A stretch of 46,292 bases of DNA from Intestinimonas sp. (GTDB lineage: Bacteria > Bacillota > Clostridia > Oscillospirales > Oscillospiraceae), in NCBI RefSeq assembly GCF_026169115.1, contig NZ_JAPFEA010000029.1:1-46292 (forward strand). Reading direction: 5' to 3'. Shown in pieces: positions 1 through 6,758 of this stretch (its first letter is position 1; every line of letters starts with the position of its first letter). The notes beneath the pieces were generated by a model. It saw nothing but the letters and a program-made list of their open reading frames with translations. It searched no databases and was not told where the DNA came from. The position numbers and the translations under genes were made by a program.

Positions 1-141
1 CTCCCTCAGCCGCCGGCGGCGGCAGCTCCCGCGGGAAGGGAGCCAGAGGGACGGGGGAGACGGATCCTTCGCTGCGCGCAGGATGACGCGGGGTAGGGGC
101 GGCGTTCCTTTTGTGTGGGGCGCGGCTTCCCAGACGCGCCC
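1..141. repeat. Direct repeat, copy 1 of 2 (141 bp)
   Basis: This stretch recurs at 223-363 with about 6 mismatches in 141 bp, roughly 96% identity by eye. It contains a GC-rich hairpin-forming part (GGCGGCGGCAGCTCCC near 16-31) and the core GGATCCTTCGCTGCGC followed by AGGATGACG (about 62-90). That core resembles short palindromic repeats I know as widely dispersed in bacterial genomes. It is open in one forward frame, but the translation has no recognisable protein features and follows the repeat. The window begins inside the repeat, so its true left end is unknown. Confidence 0.85.
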
Positions 142-222
142 TGCCCCCGTCATTCTGAGGCCGAAGGCCGAAGAATCCGCATTCCCCGTGACCCGGCCCG
201 GCGGGCCAAACCGCTCTGAGGA
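142..222. repeat. Spacer with a partly inverted copy of the repeat core
   Basis: Between the two direct repeats lies GTCATTCTGAGG followed by GAAGAATCCG (about 149-179). This reads like a diverged reverse complement of the core (GGATCCTTCG ... AGGATGACG) found in the flanking copies. The whole 1-363 patch therefore alternates core orientation, as expected for a cluster of small palindromic repeat elements. No gene is visible here. Confidence 0.55.
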
Positions 223-363
223 CTCCCTCAGCCGCCTGCGGCGGCAGCTCCCTCGGGAAGGGAGCCAGAGGGACGGGGGAGACGGATCCTTCGCTGCGCT
301 CAGGATGACGCGGGGGAGGGGCGGCGTTCCTTTTGTGTGGGGCGCGACTTCTCAGACGCGCCC
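223..363. repeat. Direct repeat, copy 2 of 2 (141 bp)
   Basis: Near-identical to 1-141. The differences are single substitutions scattered along the unit, which suggests duplication followed by drift rather than a very recent copy. It ends 15 bp before the stop codon of the small minus-strand gene at 378-641. Confidence 0.85.
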
Positions 364-377
364 ATGCCGCCGGGCCC

Positions 378-641
378 TCAGCGAAAGACCTCGGCCACCA
401 GCTGGCCGCCCAGGCGGAAGCCCTGAGAGAAGGCGTCCCGCTCCAGCAGACCCAGCAGCCGTTCATGTTCCTCCTCCAGCTGGAGGAGGAGCCGCTGCCG
501 CTCCGGGTCCGGGTCGGCCATCAGGGCCGTCCAGGCCAGTTCAAAGCGGGTGGCCGCCGACTCATATTCCTGGTCCGGGGAGCGGGGGACCTCAAAGGGG
601 GATAATTTCCCGGCGTAGAGTTGGTCAAGGATATTGTCCAC
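378..641 (-). CDS. DUF6809-like small hypothetical protein
   Basis: This is an 87-residue acidic, helical, soluble protein with no signal peptide or membrane segment. The N-terminus (MDNILDQLYAGKLSPFE) followed by charged helices (RFELAW, QLEEEHERLLGLLERD) and a hydrophobic end resembles the DUF6809 family of short clostridial proteins, whose function is unknown. The start is GTG at 641. A good ribosome site (GGAGGG on the minus strand, plus positions 648-653) lies six bases upstream. The gene is divergent from the double-HTH regulator at 793 and its 3' end runs up against the repeat patch. The family name comes from resemblance only. An open plus-strand frame over the same bases is a shadow. 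Confidence 0.65.
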   Translation of the reverse strand: MDNILDQLYAGKLSPFEVPRSPDQEYESAATRFELAWTALMADPDPERQRLLLQLEEEHERLLGLLERDAFSQGFRLGGQLVAEVFR

Positions 642-694
642 ACTTATCCCTCCGGTAGATTTCCCTGTTATCTAAAATTTTACATTTAGGAACG

Positions 695-782
695 CTTGAC
701 ATTACAGCCAAAATAAACTACTAAGAATATATTAACGACTTTTTATGCGTATATTATAATGTGAATGATTGGCAATGTCAAG
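695..782. promoter_or_regulatory. Promoter of the double-HTH gene flanked by inverted TTGACAT half-sites
   Basis: A sigma-A promoter is visible: TTAACG (732-737), 17-bp spacer, TATAAT (755-760). It lies between CTTGACATT (695-703) and AATGTCAAG (774-782), a perfect 9-bp inverted repeat with 70 bp between the arms. The right arm sits between the promoter and the ribosome site, where a repressor could block transcription. The same TTGACAT word forms the operator of the HTH gene at 44299-44490. The operator role is inference; the promoter is well supported by spacing and sequence. Confidence 0.6.
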
Positions 783-792
783 AGGTGATTTT

Positions 793-1260
793 ATGGAATT
801 CCATATTCGGTTGAAAGAACTGCGATTAAAGACTGGTGAAAGCCAGGGGGAAGTTGCATCCGCAGTGGGGTGCGCCGCCCGACAGTACCAACGCTTTGAA
901 AAGAGCGAACAGAAGCCGGGCTTCGACAATCTGTGGAAGCTGGCCGACCATTTTCAGGTCAGTGTGGATTTTCTGATGGGCCGTGTGGACAGGGCGGAGC
1001 TGGTTTTGGAGGAACCCGACCAAACGCCTTTGCATGGTCCCGATACGCCTGCCGAGGCCCTGGAGGATCGGCTGAAGCGGCTGCGCAAGCTGGCCCGGGA
1101 GACCCAGCCGGTGTTGGCGGCGGCCATAGGCGTCTCCACAGCGCAGATCCTCCGCTTTGAAAAGGGCGAACAAAAGCCCGGCCTGGACAACCTGTGGAAG
1201 CTGGCCGACCACTTCGGCGTCACCATGGACTATCTGGCGGGCCGGACCGACGAACCATAG
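793..1260 (+). CDS. Transcriptional regulator with two tandem XRE-type HTH domains
   Basis: The 155-residue protein is an internal duplication. Residues about 1-65 and 87-155 each form a Cro/C1-type helix-turn-helix. The second and third helices are nearly the same in both halves: RFEKSEQKPGFDNLWKLADH and RFEKGEQKPGLDNLWKLADH. A proline-rich charged linker joins them. Each half ends in the usual Asp-Tyr/Phe-Leu-hydrophobic-Gly-Arg tail of this family. It should bind DNA as a covalent two-headed unit, perhaps replacing a dimer. The ATG at 793 is preferred over ATG 769 because AGAGGTG at 781-787 lies just ahead of it. The gene probably controls itself through the TTGACAT arms flanking its promoter. 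Target genes are unknown. Confidence 0.85.
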   Translation: MEFHIRLKELRLKTGESQGEVASAVGCAARQYQRFEKSEQKPGFDNLWKLADHFQVSVDFLMGRVDRAELVLEEPDQTPLHGPDTPAEALEDRLKRLRKLARETQPVLAAAIGVSTAQILRFEKGEQKPGLDNLWKLADHFGVTMDYLAGRTDEP

Positions 1261-1269
1261 ACAACTGCG

Positions 1270-1292
1270 GGCGGCGGCGCACAGCCGCCGCC
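1270..1292 (+). terminator. GC hairpin after the double-HTH gene
   Basis: GGCGGCGGC (1270-1278) pairs perfectly with GCCGCCGCC (1284-1292) around GCACA, ten bases after the stop codon. Only TTCC follows rather than a run of T, so it is either a weak terminator or an mRNA-stabilising hairpin. Confidence 0.4.
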
Positions 1293-1324
1293 TTCCAATT
1301 CTTTATCATTAAGAGGTATACGCT

Positions 1325-3322
1325 ATGAACACCCGATTTCTCCCTGTCTCCAAAACGGATATGAGGGACCTGGGCTGGGAGGACTATGACTTCCTCATCA
1401 TCACCGGCGACGCCTATGTAGACCACCCCTCCTTCGGCCCGGCCATCATCTCCCGGGTGCTGGAGGCGGAGGGCTATCGGGTGGCGGTGATGGCCCAGCC
1501 CGACTGGAAGGACCCGGCGGCCTTTGCCGCCCTGGGCCGGCCCCGGCTGGGGGTGATGCTCTCCGCCGGCAACATCGATTCCATGGTGGCCCACTATACC
1601 GTGGCCAAGCGCCGCCGGACCGAGGACGCCTATTCCCCGGGAAAACGCATGGGTCTGCGCCCCGACCGGGCCACCATCGTCTACGCCAACCGGGTCCGGG
1701 AGGTCTTTGGGGACATCCCCCTGGTCATCGGCGGCCTGGAGGCGTCCCTGCGCCGCTTCGCCCACTATGACTACTGGGAGGACAAGGTCCGCCGCTCCGT
1801 CCTCTTTGACGCCCAGGCCGACCTGCTGGTCTACGGCATGGGGGAGCGGGCCACCCGGGAGATCGCCGCCCGGCTGGCCTCCGGCACGCCCATCTCTGAG
1901 ATCACCGACGTGAAGGGCACCTGCTTTGTGGGCAGAAACCCGGGGGAGTGCGCCTATCCCATGGTGGAGGTCCCCTCCTTTGAGGAGGTCCGGGACGACA
2001 AGCGGGCCTATGCCCGGGCCAACATGGTGGAGTACGACGAGCACGACCCCATCGTGGGCAAGGCCATCCTCCAGCGCCACGGGGACCGGCTCCTCATCTG
2101 CAATCCCCCCGCCATGCCCCTCACCACCCAGGAGCTGGACGCCGTCTTTGAGCTCCCCTACGTCCGGGAGCCCCACCCCATGTACGACGCGCTGGGGGGC
2201 GTCCCCGCCATTGAGGAGGTCCGCTTCTCCGTCATCCACAACCGGGGCTGCTTCGGGGCCTGCAACTTCTGCTCCCTGGCCTTCCACCAGGGGCGGATCA
2301 TCTCCGCCCGCAGCCACGAGAGCGTCATCCGGGAGGTCACCGAGCTCACCCGCCACCCCGGCTTCAAGGGCTATATCCATGACGTGGGCGGCCCCACCGC
2401 CAACTTCCGCCGCCCCGCCTGCAAAAAGCAGATGAAAGCGGGGCTGTGCAAAAACCGGGCCTGCCTGTCGCCCACCGCCTGCCCCAACCTGGACGCCGAC
2501 CATACTGATTACTTGATGTTATTACGGAAGCTGAGACAACTGCCTGGAATCAAAAAAATCTTCATTCGCTCCGGGATTCGCTTCGACTACATGATGAAGG
2601 ACCCCAGCGGAGAGTTCTTCGCCGAGCTGGTGCAGCACCACGTTTCCGGCCAGCTCAAGGTGGCCCCGGAACACTGCGTCAACGGCGTGCTGGACGAGAT
2701 GGGCAAGCCCCACATCGAGGTCTATGAGAAATTCCGGCAGAAATACGAGCGGCTTAACCAACGCTACGGCAAGGAGCAGTATCTGGTGCCCTATCTCATG
2801 TCCTCTCACCCGGGCTGCACCCTGGGCGACGCCGTGAAGCTGGCCGAGTGGCTCAACAAATCGGGCCGCCAGCCTGAGCAGGTCCAGGACTTCTACCCCA
2901 CCCCCGGCACCCTCTCCACCTGCATGTACCACACCGGTCTGGACCCACGGACCATGCAGCCGGTCTTCGTCCCCACCGACGCCCACCACAAGGCCATGCA
3001 GCGGGCCCTCATGCAGTGGAAGCGCCCCGAAAAGCGGCCCCTGGTGAAGGAGGCCCTGCGGGAGGCCCACCGGGAGGACCTCATCGGTTACGGCAAGGAG
3101 TGCCTCCTCCGGCCTGACCGGCCCGCCTGGAACGGCAAGCCGGGGGCCCCCGCCAGGGGCAAGACCCAGGGGCGGAGCGGCAAGCCCCCCAAGCGGGAGG
3201 ACCAGAAGCTCAAGCAGAAGGGTAAGCGGGTGGAGCACAACGACCCCCAGCCCAAGCGAAAGGCCGGCTGGGCCAAGCCCAAGGCCAAGAAGAACGCCCG
3301 CCCCGGCAAGGGACGAAAATAA
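1325..3322 (+). CDS. YgiQ family radical SAM protein
   Basis: The 665-residue protein belongs to the YgiQ (UPF0313) family of radical S-adenosylmethionine enzymes. The N-terminal third is a B12-binding-like Rossmann region (DYDFLIITGDAYVDHPSFGP). The radical SAM core begins with the CxxxCxxC iron-sulfur motif at Cys309, Cys313 and Cys316 (NRGCFGACNFC). A cysteine cluster follows at about 371-392 (CKKQMKAGLCKNRACLSPTAC). The last 60 residues are Lys/Pro/Gly-rich, basic and probably disordered, which suggests RNA or ribosome contact. The reaction is not firmly established for the family. AAGAGGT at 1311-1317 precedes ATG 1325. Length matches full family members. The gene stands alone between unrelated neighbours. 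Confidence 0.93.
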   Translation: MNTRFLPVSKTDMRDLGWEDYDFLIITGDAYVDHPSFGPAIISRVLEAEGYRVAVMAQPDWKDPAAFAALGRPRLGVMLSAGNIDSMVAHYTVAKRRRTEDAYSPGKRMGLRPDRATIVYANRVREVFGDIPLVIGGLEASLRRFAHYDYWEDKVRRSVLFDAQADLLVYGMGERATREIAARLASGTPISEITDVKGTCFVGRNPGECAYPMVEVPSFEEVRDDKRAYARANMVEYDEHDPIVGKAILQRHGDRLLICNPPAMPLTTQELDAVFELPYVREPHPMYDALGGVPAIEEVRFSVIHNRGCFGACNFCSLAFHQGRIISARSHESVIREVTELTRHPGFKGYIHDVGGPTANFRRPACKKQMKAGLCKNRACLSPTACPNLDADHTDYLMLLRKLRQLPGIKKIFIRSGIRFDYMMKDPSGEFFAELVQHHVSGQLKVAPEHCVNGVLDEMGKPHIEVYEKFRQKYERLNQRYGKEQYLVPYLMSSHPGCTLGDAVKLAEWLNKSGRQPEQVQDFYPTPGTLSTCMYHTGLDPRTMQPVFVPTDAHHKAMQRALMQWKRPEKRPLVKEALREAHREDLIGYGKECLLRPDRPAWNGKPGAPARGKTQGRSGKPPKREDQKLKQKGKRVEHNDPQPKRKAGWAKPKAKKNARPGKGRK

Positions 3323-3391
3323 ACACAGAGTGTGGAAAACTTTTCCCCACCTGCCGGCGTCTAAGGAGCATCTGAAAATGAGAGGTGACCT

Positions 3392-4570
3392 ATGGAACTG
3401 CGGTATAATCTGACCAAGCAGGACTTCAAGCGGGGGCTGCGTCTCCACGAAAAGCGGTTCAAAGGGCCGCTGACGGTGGTCCGAAAGCTGGAATGGCTCC
3501 TTTTCCTGGCCGGGGCAGTCTTCGGCGGCGTGGTGCTCTTCATGCTGCTCTTTGTCCGACTGATGGGGGACTGGGAGGAGGACTTCGGCCTGGTGCTGGC
3601 GCTGGCCCTGACCACCCTGGGGATCTCCCTGGCCTTCCTGTGGGTGCTCTCCGCCCGGCGACGGGCCTTCCACGGGACCCGGCTGCTGGACATGGAGGGG
3701 GGCTACTTCGGCCCCCACACCCTGACCCTCACCAAGGAAGGCATGGCCCTTACCTACGGTGTGAGCCGCCGGGTGGAGCCCTACGACGCCGTCACCGAGG
3801 TGTGGGAAAAGAAGGGATACGTTCTCCTCTATTTGAAGAAGGGGGTATGGGAGGTGCTCCCGCCCTGCGCCTTCGCCGGGGCGGAGGAGAAGGGGGCCTT
3901 CCTGACCGCCCTGGCCGAGGCCCGGCAGGGCCGCCCGCCCCAGACCGGCGGGGTTCCCACCCTGGAGCCAGAGCCGGAGGCCGCCTTCACCCTCCGCTAT
4001 GCCTGGACGCCGGAGAGGCTGGAGACCGCCCTCCTCAGGGCAAATCTGGCCTTCTTCCGCACCAGGCTCTTCTGGCGGCCCTCGGTGGTCCTGGCGGCTG
4101 TCCTCTCCATCCCTATGCTGGTGTGGGGCATCCTTGTCCTCGTCGGGGCCTTCACCGGCGGGGCGCCGGTGAGGGCCAGCGAGGTGATCCGCGCTGCCGG
4201 ACTTCTGCTCATCGGCCTGGGGCTGGGCTCCATCTGGCTCAACTTCATCCCCGGCTTTATGGCCTGGGCCATCCGGCGGCAGGCGAAGAGAGACTCTTTC
4301 CACAAGCTGCTGGACGGCCCCATCACCGACGTGATCGGTCCCTTCGGGGTGGACAGCCTCCGGCCCGGCGAGCGGGAGCGCACCCTGTGGAGCCAGGTCG
4401 GGGGCGTGAAGTCGGACGACTGGGGACTGGCCCTCTTTCGCCGGGACCGGAAGCTGCTGATCTTCCCGGCGGCGGCCTTTGCCGACCGGGCCGAACAGGA
4501 GCGGGCGGCGGACTACGCCCGGACCCAGCTTGCTGGCAGTCCCGGAGCCGGTAAGGGCCCAGAGGTATAA
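3392..4570 (+). CDS. Membrane protein with two YcxB-like units
   Basis: The 392-residue protein is a tandem duplication of a YcxB-like unit. Each half has a basic amphipathic start (LRYNLTKQDFKRGLRLH; LRYAWTPERLETALLRANL), then two membrane helices (about 32-53 and 65-85; about 228-248 and 265-285), then a cytoplasmic beta-rich tail with the family-like pattern ending in a hydrophobic strand and small helix (LLIFPAAAFADRAEQ). YcxB-like proteins are of unknown function. ATG 3392 follows GAGAGGTGA. The gene is convergent with the lipoprotein gene at 4632 and separated from it by a bidirectional terminator. A long minus-strand open frame over this region is only a GC-rich shadow. Confidence 0.75.
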   Translation: MELRYNLTKQDFKRGLRLHEKRFKGPLTVVRKLEWLLFLAGAVFGGVVLFMLLFVRLMGDWEEDFGLVLALALTTLGISLAFLWVLSARRRAFHGTRLLDMEGGYFGPHTLTLTKEGMALTYGVSRRVEPYDAVTEVWEKKGYVLLYLKKGVWEVLPPCAFAGAEEKGAFLTALAEARQGRPPQTGGVPTLEPEPEAAFTLRYAWTPERLETALLRANLAFFRTRLFWRPSVVLAAVLSIPMLVWGILVLVGAFTGGAPVRASEVIRAAGLLLIGLGLGSIWLNFIPGFMAWAIRRQAKRDSFHKLLDGPITDVIGPFGVDSLRPGERERTLWSQVGGVKSDDWGLALFRRDRKLLIFPAAAFADRAEQERAADYARTQLAGSPGAGKGPEV

Positions 4571-4591
4571 AAGGGCCACATCATGGGAAAA

Positions 4592-4626
4592 ACAGCGTGG
4601 AGCATGTTATGCTCCACGCTGTTTTC
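4592..4626. terminator. Bidirectional rho-independent terminator
   Basis: A perfect 14-bp stem (4592-4605 with 4609-4622, loop GTT) is followed by TTTTC on the plus strand and by a T-run from the AAAAA on the minus strand. It lies between the convergent genes ending at 4570 and 4632 and serves both. Confidence 0.9.
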
Positions 4627-4631
4627 ACACC

Positions 4632-5012
4632 TCAGCGCCGTCCGGTGAGGACGTCGCCGGCCTTTTCAATGGCCCGACCAGCGCCGTCTACCGCGCCCCT
4701 GACCACGTCTCCGGCCCCTCTGGCGGCGTCGCCCGCCACCCTTCCGGCGTCATCCACCGCATCCTTTACCATTTCGCCCGGACCGTGGGTCTCACCGTTC
4801 CCGTCCGGGTCCACCCGACCATCTCCGCCGACGTGGTAGTTGTCCGTCTCGCCCGGCATGGGTGTGGCAGAGGGGGAGGGGCTGTGGACGGGGGTCTCTG
4901 AGGGCTTCCCGGTGGTATTCGGCGTGGGGGTCGCCTTGGGCTGCCCGGCGCAGCCCACCCCGGACAGGAGCATCGCCATGGCGCATACGAGCGCAAGATA
5001 GGGTCTTTTCAT
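4632..5012 (-). CDS. Small putative lipoprotein with low-complexity mature region
   Basis: This 126-residue protein starts with a lipoprotein-type signal peptide (MKRPYLALVCAMAMLLSGVG then Cys21). The lipobox is imperfect because the minus-three position is Gly. A Pro/Thr/Ser-rich spacer (about 25-52) follows, then an Asp/Gly stretch. The C-terminal half is an amphipathic heptad-like series (VKDAVDDAGRVAGDAARGAG and similar) that resembles LEA-like or apolipoprotein-like helices. GGAGG lies about eight bases before ATG. Function is unknown. It is probably anchored to the outer face of the membrane. It diverges from perR, from which it is separated by about 180 bp containing two palindromes. 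Confidence 0.7.
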   Translation of the reverse strand: MKRPYLALVCAMAMLLSGVGCAGQPKATPTPNTTGKPSETPVHSPSPSATPMPGETDNYHVGGDGRVDPDGNGETHGPGEMVKDAVDDAGRVAGDAARGAGDVVRGAVDGAGRAIEKAGDVLTGRR

Positions 5013-5092
5013 ATCCTTGCCTCCGCTTCATCAAAATCAGGTTCCCAACCGCTTTTTATTCTGCGCCGCCCGGCGAAAACTACCCCCGGAAA

Positions 5093-5114
5093 AATTTTTG
5101 AAAAATCAAAAATT
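5093..5114. promoter_or_regulatory. AT-rich palindrome upstream of the perR promoter
   Basis: AATTTTTGA (5093-5101) and TCAAAAATT (5106-5114) form a perfect 9-bp inverted repeat around AAAA, ending six bases before the perR -35 box. It stands out against the GC-rich surroundings. It may be an operator, or an AT-rich activating element for either divergent gene. The role is inference. Confidence 0.45.
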
Positions 5115-5119
5115 AGGGC

Positions 5120-5177
5120 TTGCATTTCGGGCGGGCTTCTGCTATACTTCAATCAGTAACAGGAATGATTACTGATT
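5120..5177 (+). promoter_or_regulatory. perR promoter with a long palindromic operator at the transcription start
   Basis: TTGCAT (5120-5125), 17 bp, TATACT (5143-5148) is a near-consensus sigma-A promoter. Directly behind it is a perfect 9-9-9 inverted repeat: AATCAGTAA (5151-5159) and TTACTGATT (5169-5177). The palindrome covers the expected start site, so a dimeric repressor bound there would block initiation. The likely binder is the downstream Fur-family protein itself. The sequence is not the classical 7-1-7 Per box, so the match to PerR is inferred from position. Confidence 0.75.
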
Positions 5178-5192
5178 AGAAGGAAGTGAGTT

Positions 5193-5579
5193 ATGACCGG
5201 AAAGCGTTATTCCAGGCAGCGGGAACTCATCTACCAGCGCCTGATGGAGACCGACGAGCACCCCACAGCGGAGATGCTCTACAACTGGCTCAAGCCGGAG
5301 AACCCCAGCCTGAGTCTGGGGACGGTATATCGGAATCTGAATCTGCTGGCGGACGAAGGGCTGATCGCCCGGATGCCCTTCCCCATCGAGCGGTACGACG
5401 CCGAGATCCGGCCCCATCCCCACTTCCGGTGCCGAAAGTGCGGGAGCGTCTATGATTTGGAGGGCGTGGAATACGACGCCGCTCTGGATGAGCGGGTCGG
5501 CGCCCTCAGCGGGCACCAGATAGACCGCCACGACGTGGTCTTTACCGGCCTTTGCACCCATTGCATCACGCGGCACTAA
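5193..5579 (+). CDS. perR: PerR-type peroxide-sensing Fur family repressor
   Basis: The 128-residue protein has an N-terminal winged helix with the recognition segment SLGTVYRNLNLLADEGLI (41-58) and a C-terminal dimerisation domain with a structural zinc site of two CxxC pairs (Cys80/Cys83 and Cys121/Cys124). The ligands that hold the regulatory iron in Bacillus PerR (His37, Asp85, His91, His93, Asp104) have counterparts at His23, Asp69, His75, His77 and Asp88. Aspartate at the second position is a PerR rather than Fur feature. AGGAAG (5181-5186) lies six bases before ATG. Downstream genes are desulfoferrodoxin and rubrerythrin, classic PerR targets in clostridia. The protein is slightly short at its N-terminus compared with Bacillus PerR. 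Confidence 0.88.
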   Translation: MTGKRYSRQRELIYQRLMETDEHPTAEMLYNWLKPENPSLSLGTVYRNLNLLADEGLIARMPFPIERYDAEIRPHPHFRCRKCGSVYDLEGVEYDAALDERVGALSGHQIDRHDVVFTGLCTHCITRH

Positions 5580-5658
5580 GGCCGCGCACACCCCGTCCCG
5601 AACGTCCGCGGAAGGCGGACCCGATGATACAAAAAACAAATAATTGGAGGTCAAATTT

Positions 5659-6030
5659 ATGGAACTCAAGCTGTATCGCTGCGCTCACTGTGGTAATATC
5701 GTTTTCAAGGTCGTGGATAAGGGCGTGCCCCTGATGTGCTGCGGACAGAAGATGGAGGAGATGACGCCCAACACCACCGACGGCGCCCTGGAGAAGCACG
5801 TGCCCCAGGTCACCCGGGAGGGCAGCCATGTCACCGTTCAGGTGGGCTCTGTCATCCACCCCATGCTCGAGGAGCACTATATCCAGTTCATCGCCGCCGT
5901 CAGCGGCAACAAGGTCACCTTCCAGCTGCCCAAGCCCGGCGATGAGCCCGTGCTGAAGACCGGCGGCAGCGAGCCTGTCACCGCCTACGAGTACTGCAAC
6001 CTCCACGGCTACTGGAAGGGCCAGGAGTAA
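5659..6030 (+). CDS. dfx: Desulfoferrodoxin (superoxide reductase, 2Fe type)
   Basis: The 123-residue cytoplasmic enzyme reduces superoxide to hydrogen peroxide without releasing oxygen. The N-terminal desulforedoxin domain has its rubredoxin-like iron site at Cys8, Cys11, Cys27 and Cys28. The C-terminal domain carries catalytic iron centre II: His47, His67, His73, Cys113 and His116. The Glu45-Lys46 pair just before His47 matches the conserved loop that guides superoxide. All ligands are present. TTGGAGG (5644-5650) sets the start at ATG 5659; an in-frame ATG at 5644 overlaps this ribosome site. The gene sits 79 bp after perR and 55 bp before rubrerythrin, with no terminator between, so it is likely one peroxide-responsive operon. 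Confidence 0.95.
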   Translation: MELKLYRCAHCGNIVFKVVDKGVPLMCCGQKMEEMTPNTTDGALEKHVPQVTREGSHVTVQVGSVIHPMLEEHYIQFIAAVSGNKVTFQLPKPGDEPVLKTGGSEPVTAYEYCNLHGYWKGQE

Positions 6031-6085
6031 GCTGCGCCGCGCAACCACGGCGACTGATCTACAATGCTGAAAGGAGTCTTTTACA

Positions 6086-6619
6086 ATGGAACTGAAAGGC
6101 AGCAAGACCGAAGCCAACCTCTGGAAAGCCTTTGCCGGAGAGTCCATGGCCCGCAATAAATACACCTACTTCGCCAGCACCGCCCGTAAGGAGGGCTATG
6201 AGCAGATCGCCGCCATCTTCGAGGAGACTGCCGGCAACGAGAAGGAGCATGCCAAGCTGTGGTTCAAGGCGCTCAGCGGCATCGGCGACACCGCCGCCAA
6301 CCTCCTGGCCGCCGCCGAGGGCGAGCACGAGGAGTGGACCGAGATGTATAAGGAGATGGCCGCGACTGCCCGCGAGGAGGGCTTCCACGCTCTGGCCGAC
6401 GCCTTCGACGCCGTGGGCAAGATCGAGAAGAGCCACGAGGAGCGCTATGTGAAGCTGGCCGAGAACCTCTCCAACAGCGAGGTCTTCAAGCGTGCTCAGG
6501 TCAAGGTCTGGTACTGCCGCAACTGCGGACACCTGGAGTACGGCACGGAGGCGCCCCAGGTCTGCCCCGTGTGCGGTCATCCCCAGGCATACTTTGAGAT
6601 CAAGGCTGAGAACTACTGA
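6086..6619 (+). CDS. rbr: Rubrerythrin
   Basis: The 177-residue non-haem iron peroxidase reduces hydrogen peroxide to water using electrons from rubredoxin or NADH-linked reductases. Residues 1-140 form the diiron four-helix bundle, with iron ligands in GESMARNKY (Glu19), in the EETAGNEKEH helix (ExxH) and in the second helix pair (EKSHEERY). The last 35 residues are a rubredoxin-like domain with CRNCG and CPVCG. This order (bundle first, rubredoxin last) is the classical rather than the reversed form. AAAGGAG precedes the ATG. It removes the peroxide made by the desulfoferrodoxin encoded just upstream, and both are probably under PerR control. Confidence 0.96.
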   Translation: MELKGSKTEANLWKAFAGESMARNKYTYFASTARKEGYEQIAAIFEETAGNEKEHAKLWFKALSGIGDTAANLLAAAEGEHEEWTEMYKEMAATAREEGFHALADAFDAVGKIEKSHEERYVKLAENLSNSEVFKRAQVKVWYCRNCGHLEYGTEAPQVCPVCGHPQAYFEIKAENY

Positions 6620-6628
6620 TACAAAAAT

Positions 6629-6671
6629 AAGGCAGCGCCCGCTCTTTGGAGCGGGCGCTGCCTTGTTTTTT
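6629..6671 (+). terminator. Rho-independent terminator of the perR-dfx-rbr unit
   Basis: A perfect 16-bp stem (6629-6644 with 6649-6664, loop TTTG) is followed by GTTTTTTA. It ends the oxidative-stress transcription unit. Confidence 0.95.
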
Positions 6672-6696
6672 AGGGCGCGGTGCGCTGAAAATCAGA

Positions 6697-6725
6697 TTGT
6701 CAAGCTCCACCGAATGTGGTATGTT
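6697..6725 (+). promoter_or_regulatory. Promoter of the MBL-DUF362-deoC unit
   Basis: TTGTCA (6697-6702), 17 bp, TATGTT (6720-6725), with an extended -10 TG one base ahead of the hexamer. It lies between the preceding terminator and the ribosome site of the gene at 6759. Confidence 0.7.
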
Positions 6726-6758
6726 AATAGGTATCAACAAAAAAATGGAGGGAGAGCG

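Noticed and set aside
83-658. A plus-strand open frame of 191 codons over the left repeat patch, and a 90-codon frame at 333-605
   Set aside because: The translations follow the nucleotide repeats (the same MTRGRGGVPFVWG segment occurs twice), have no ribosome site, and overlap the better supported minus-strand gene at 378-641.
2522-4579. A 685-codon minus-strand open frame, and similar long antisense frames at 6600-8831, 9116-11026, 26671-28296, 30693-32630, 33267-35399 and 40008-42833
   Set aside because: They lie exactly opposite well-recognised genes, have low-complexity Gly/Ala/His-rich translations and no family motifs. They come from third-position G/C bias in this GC-rich genome.
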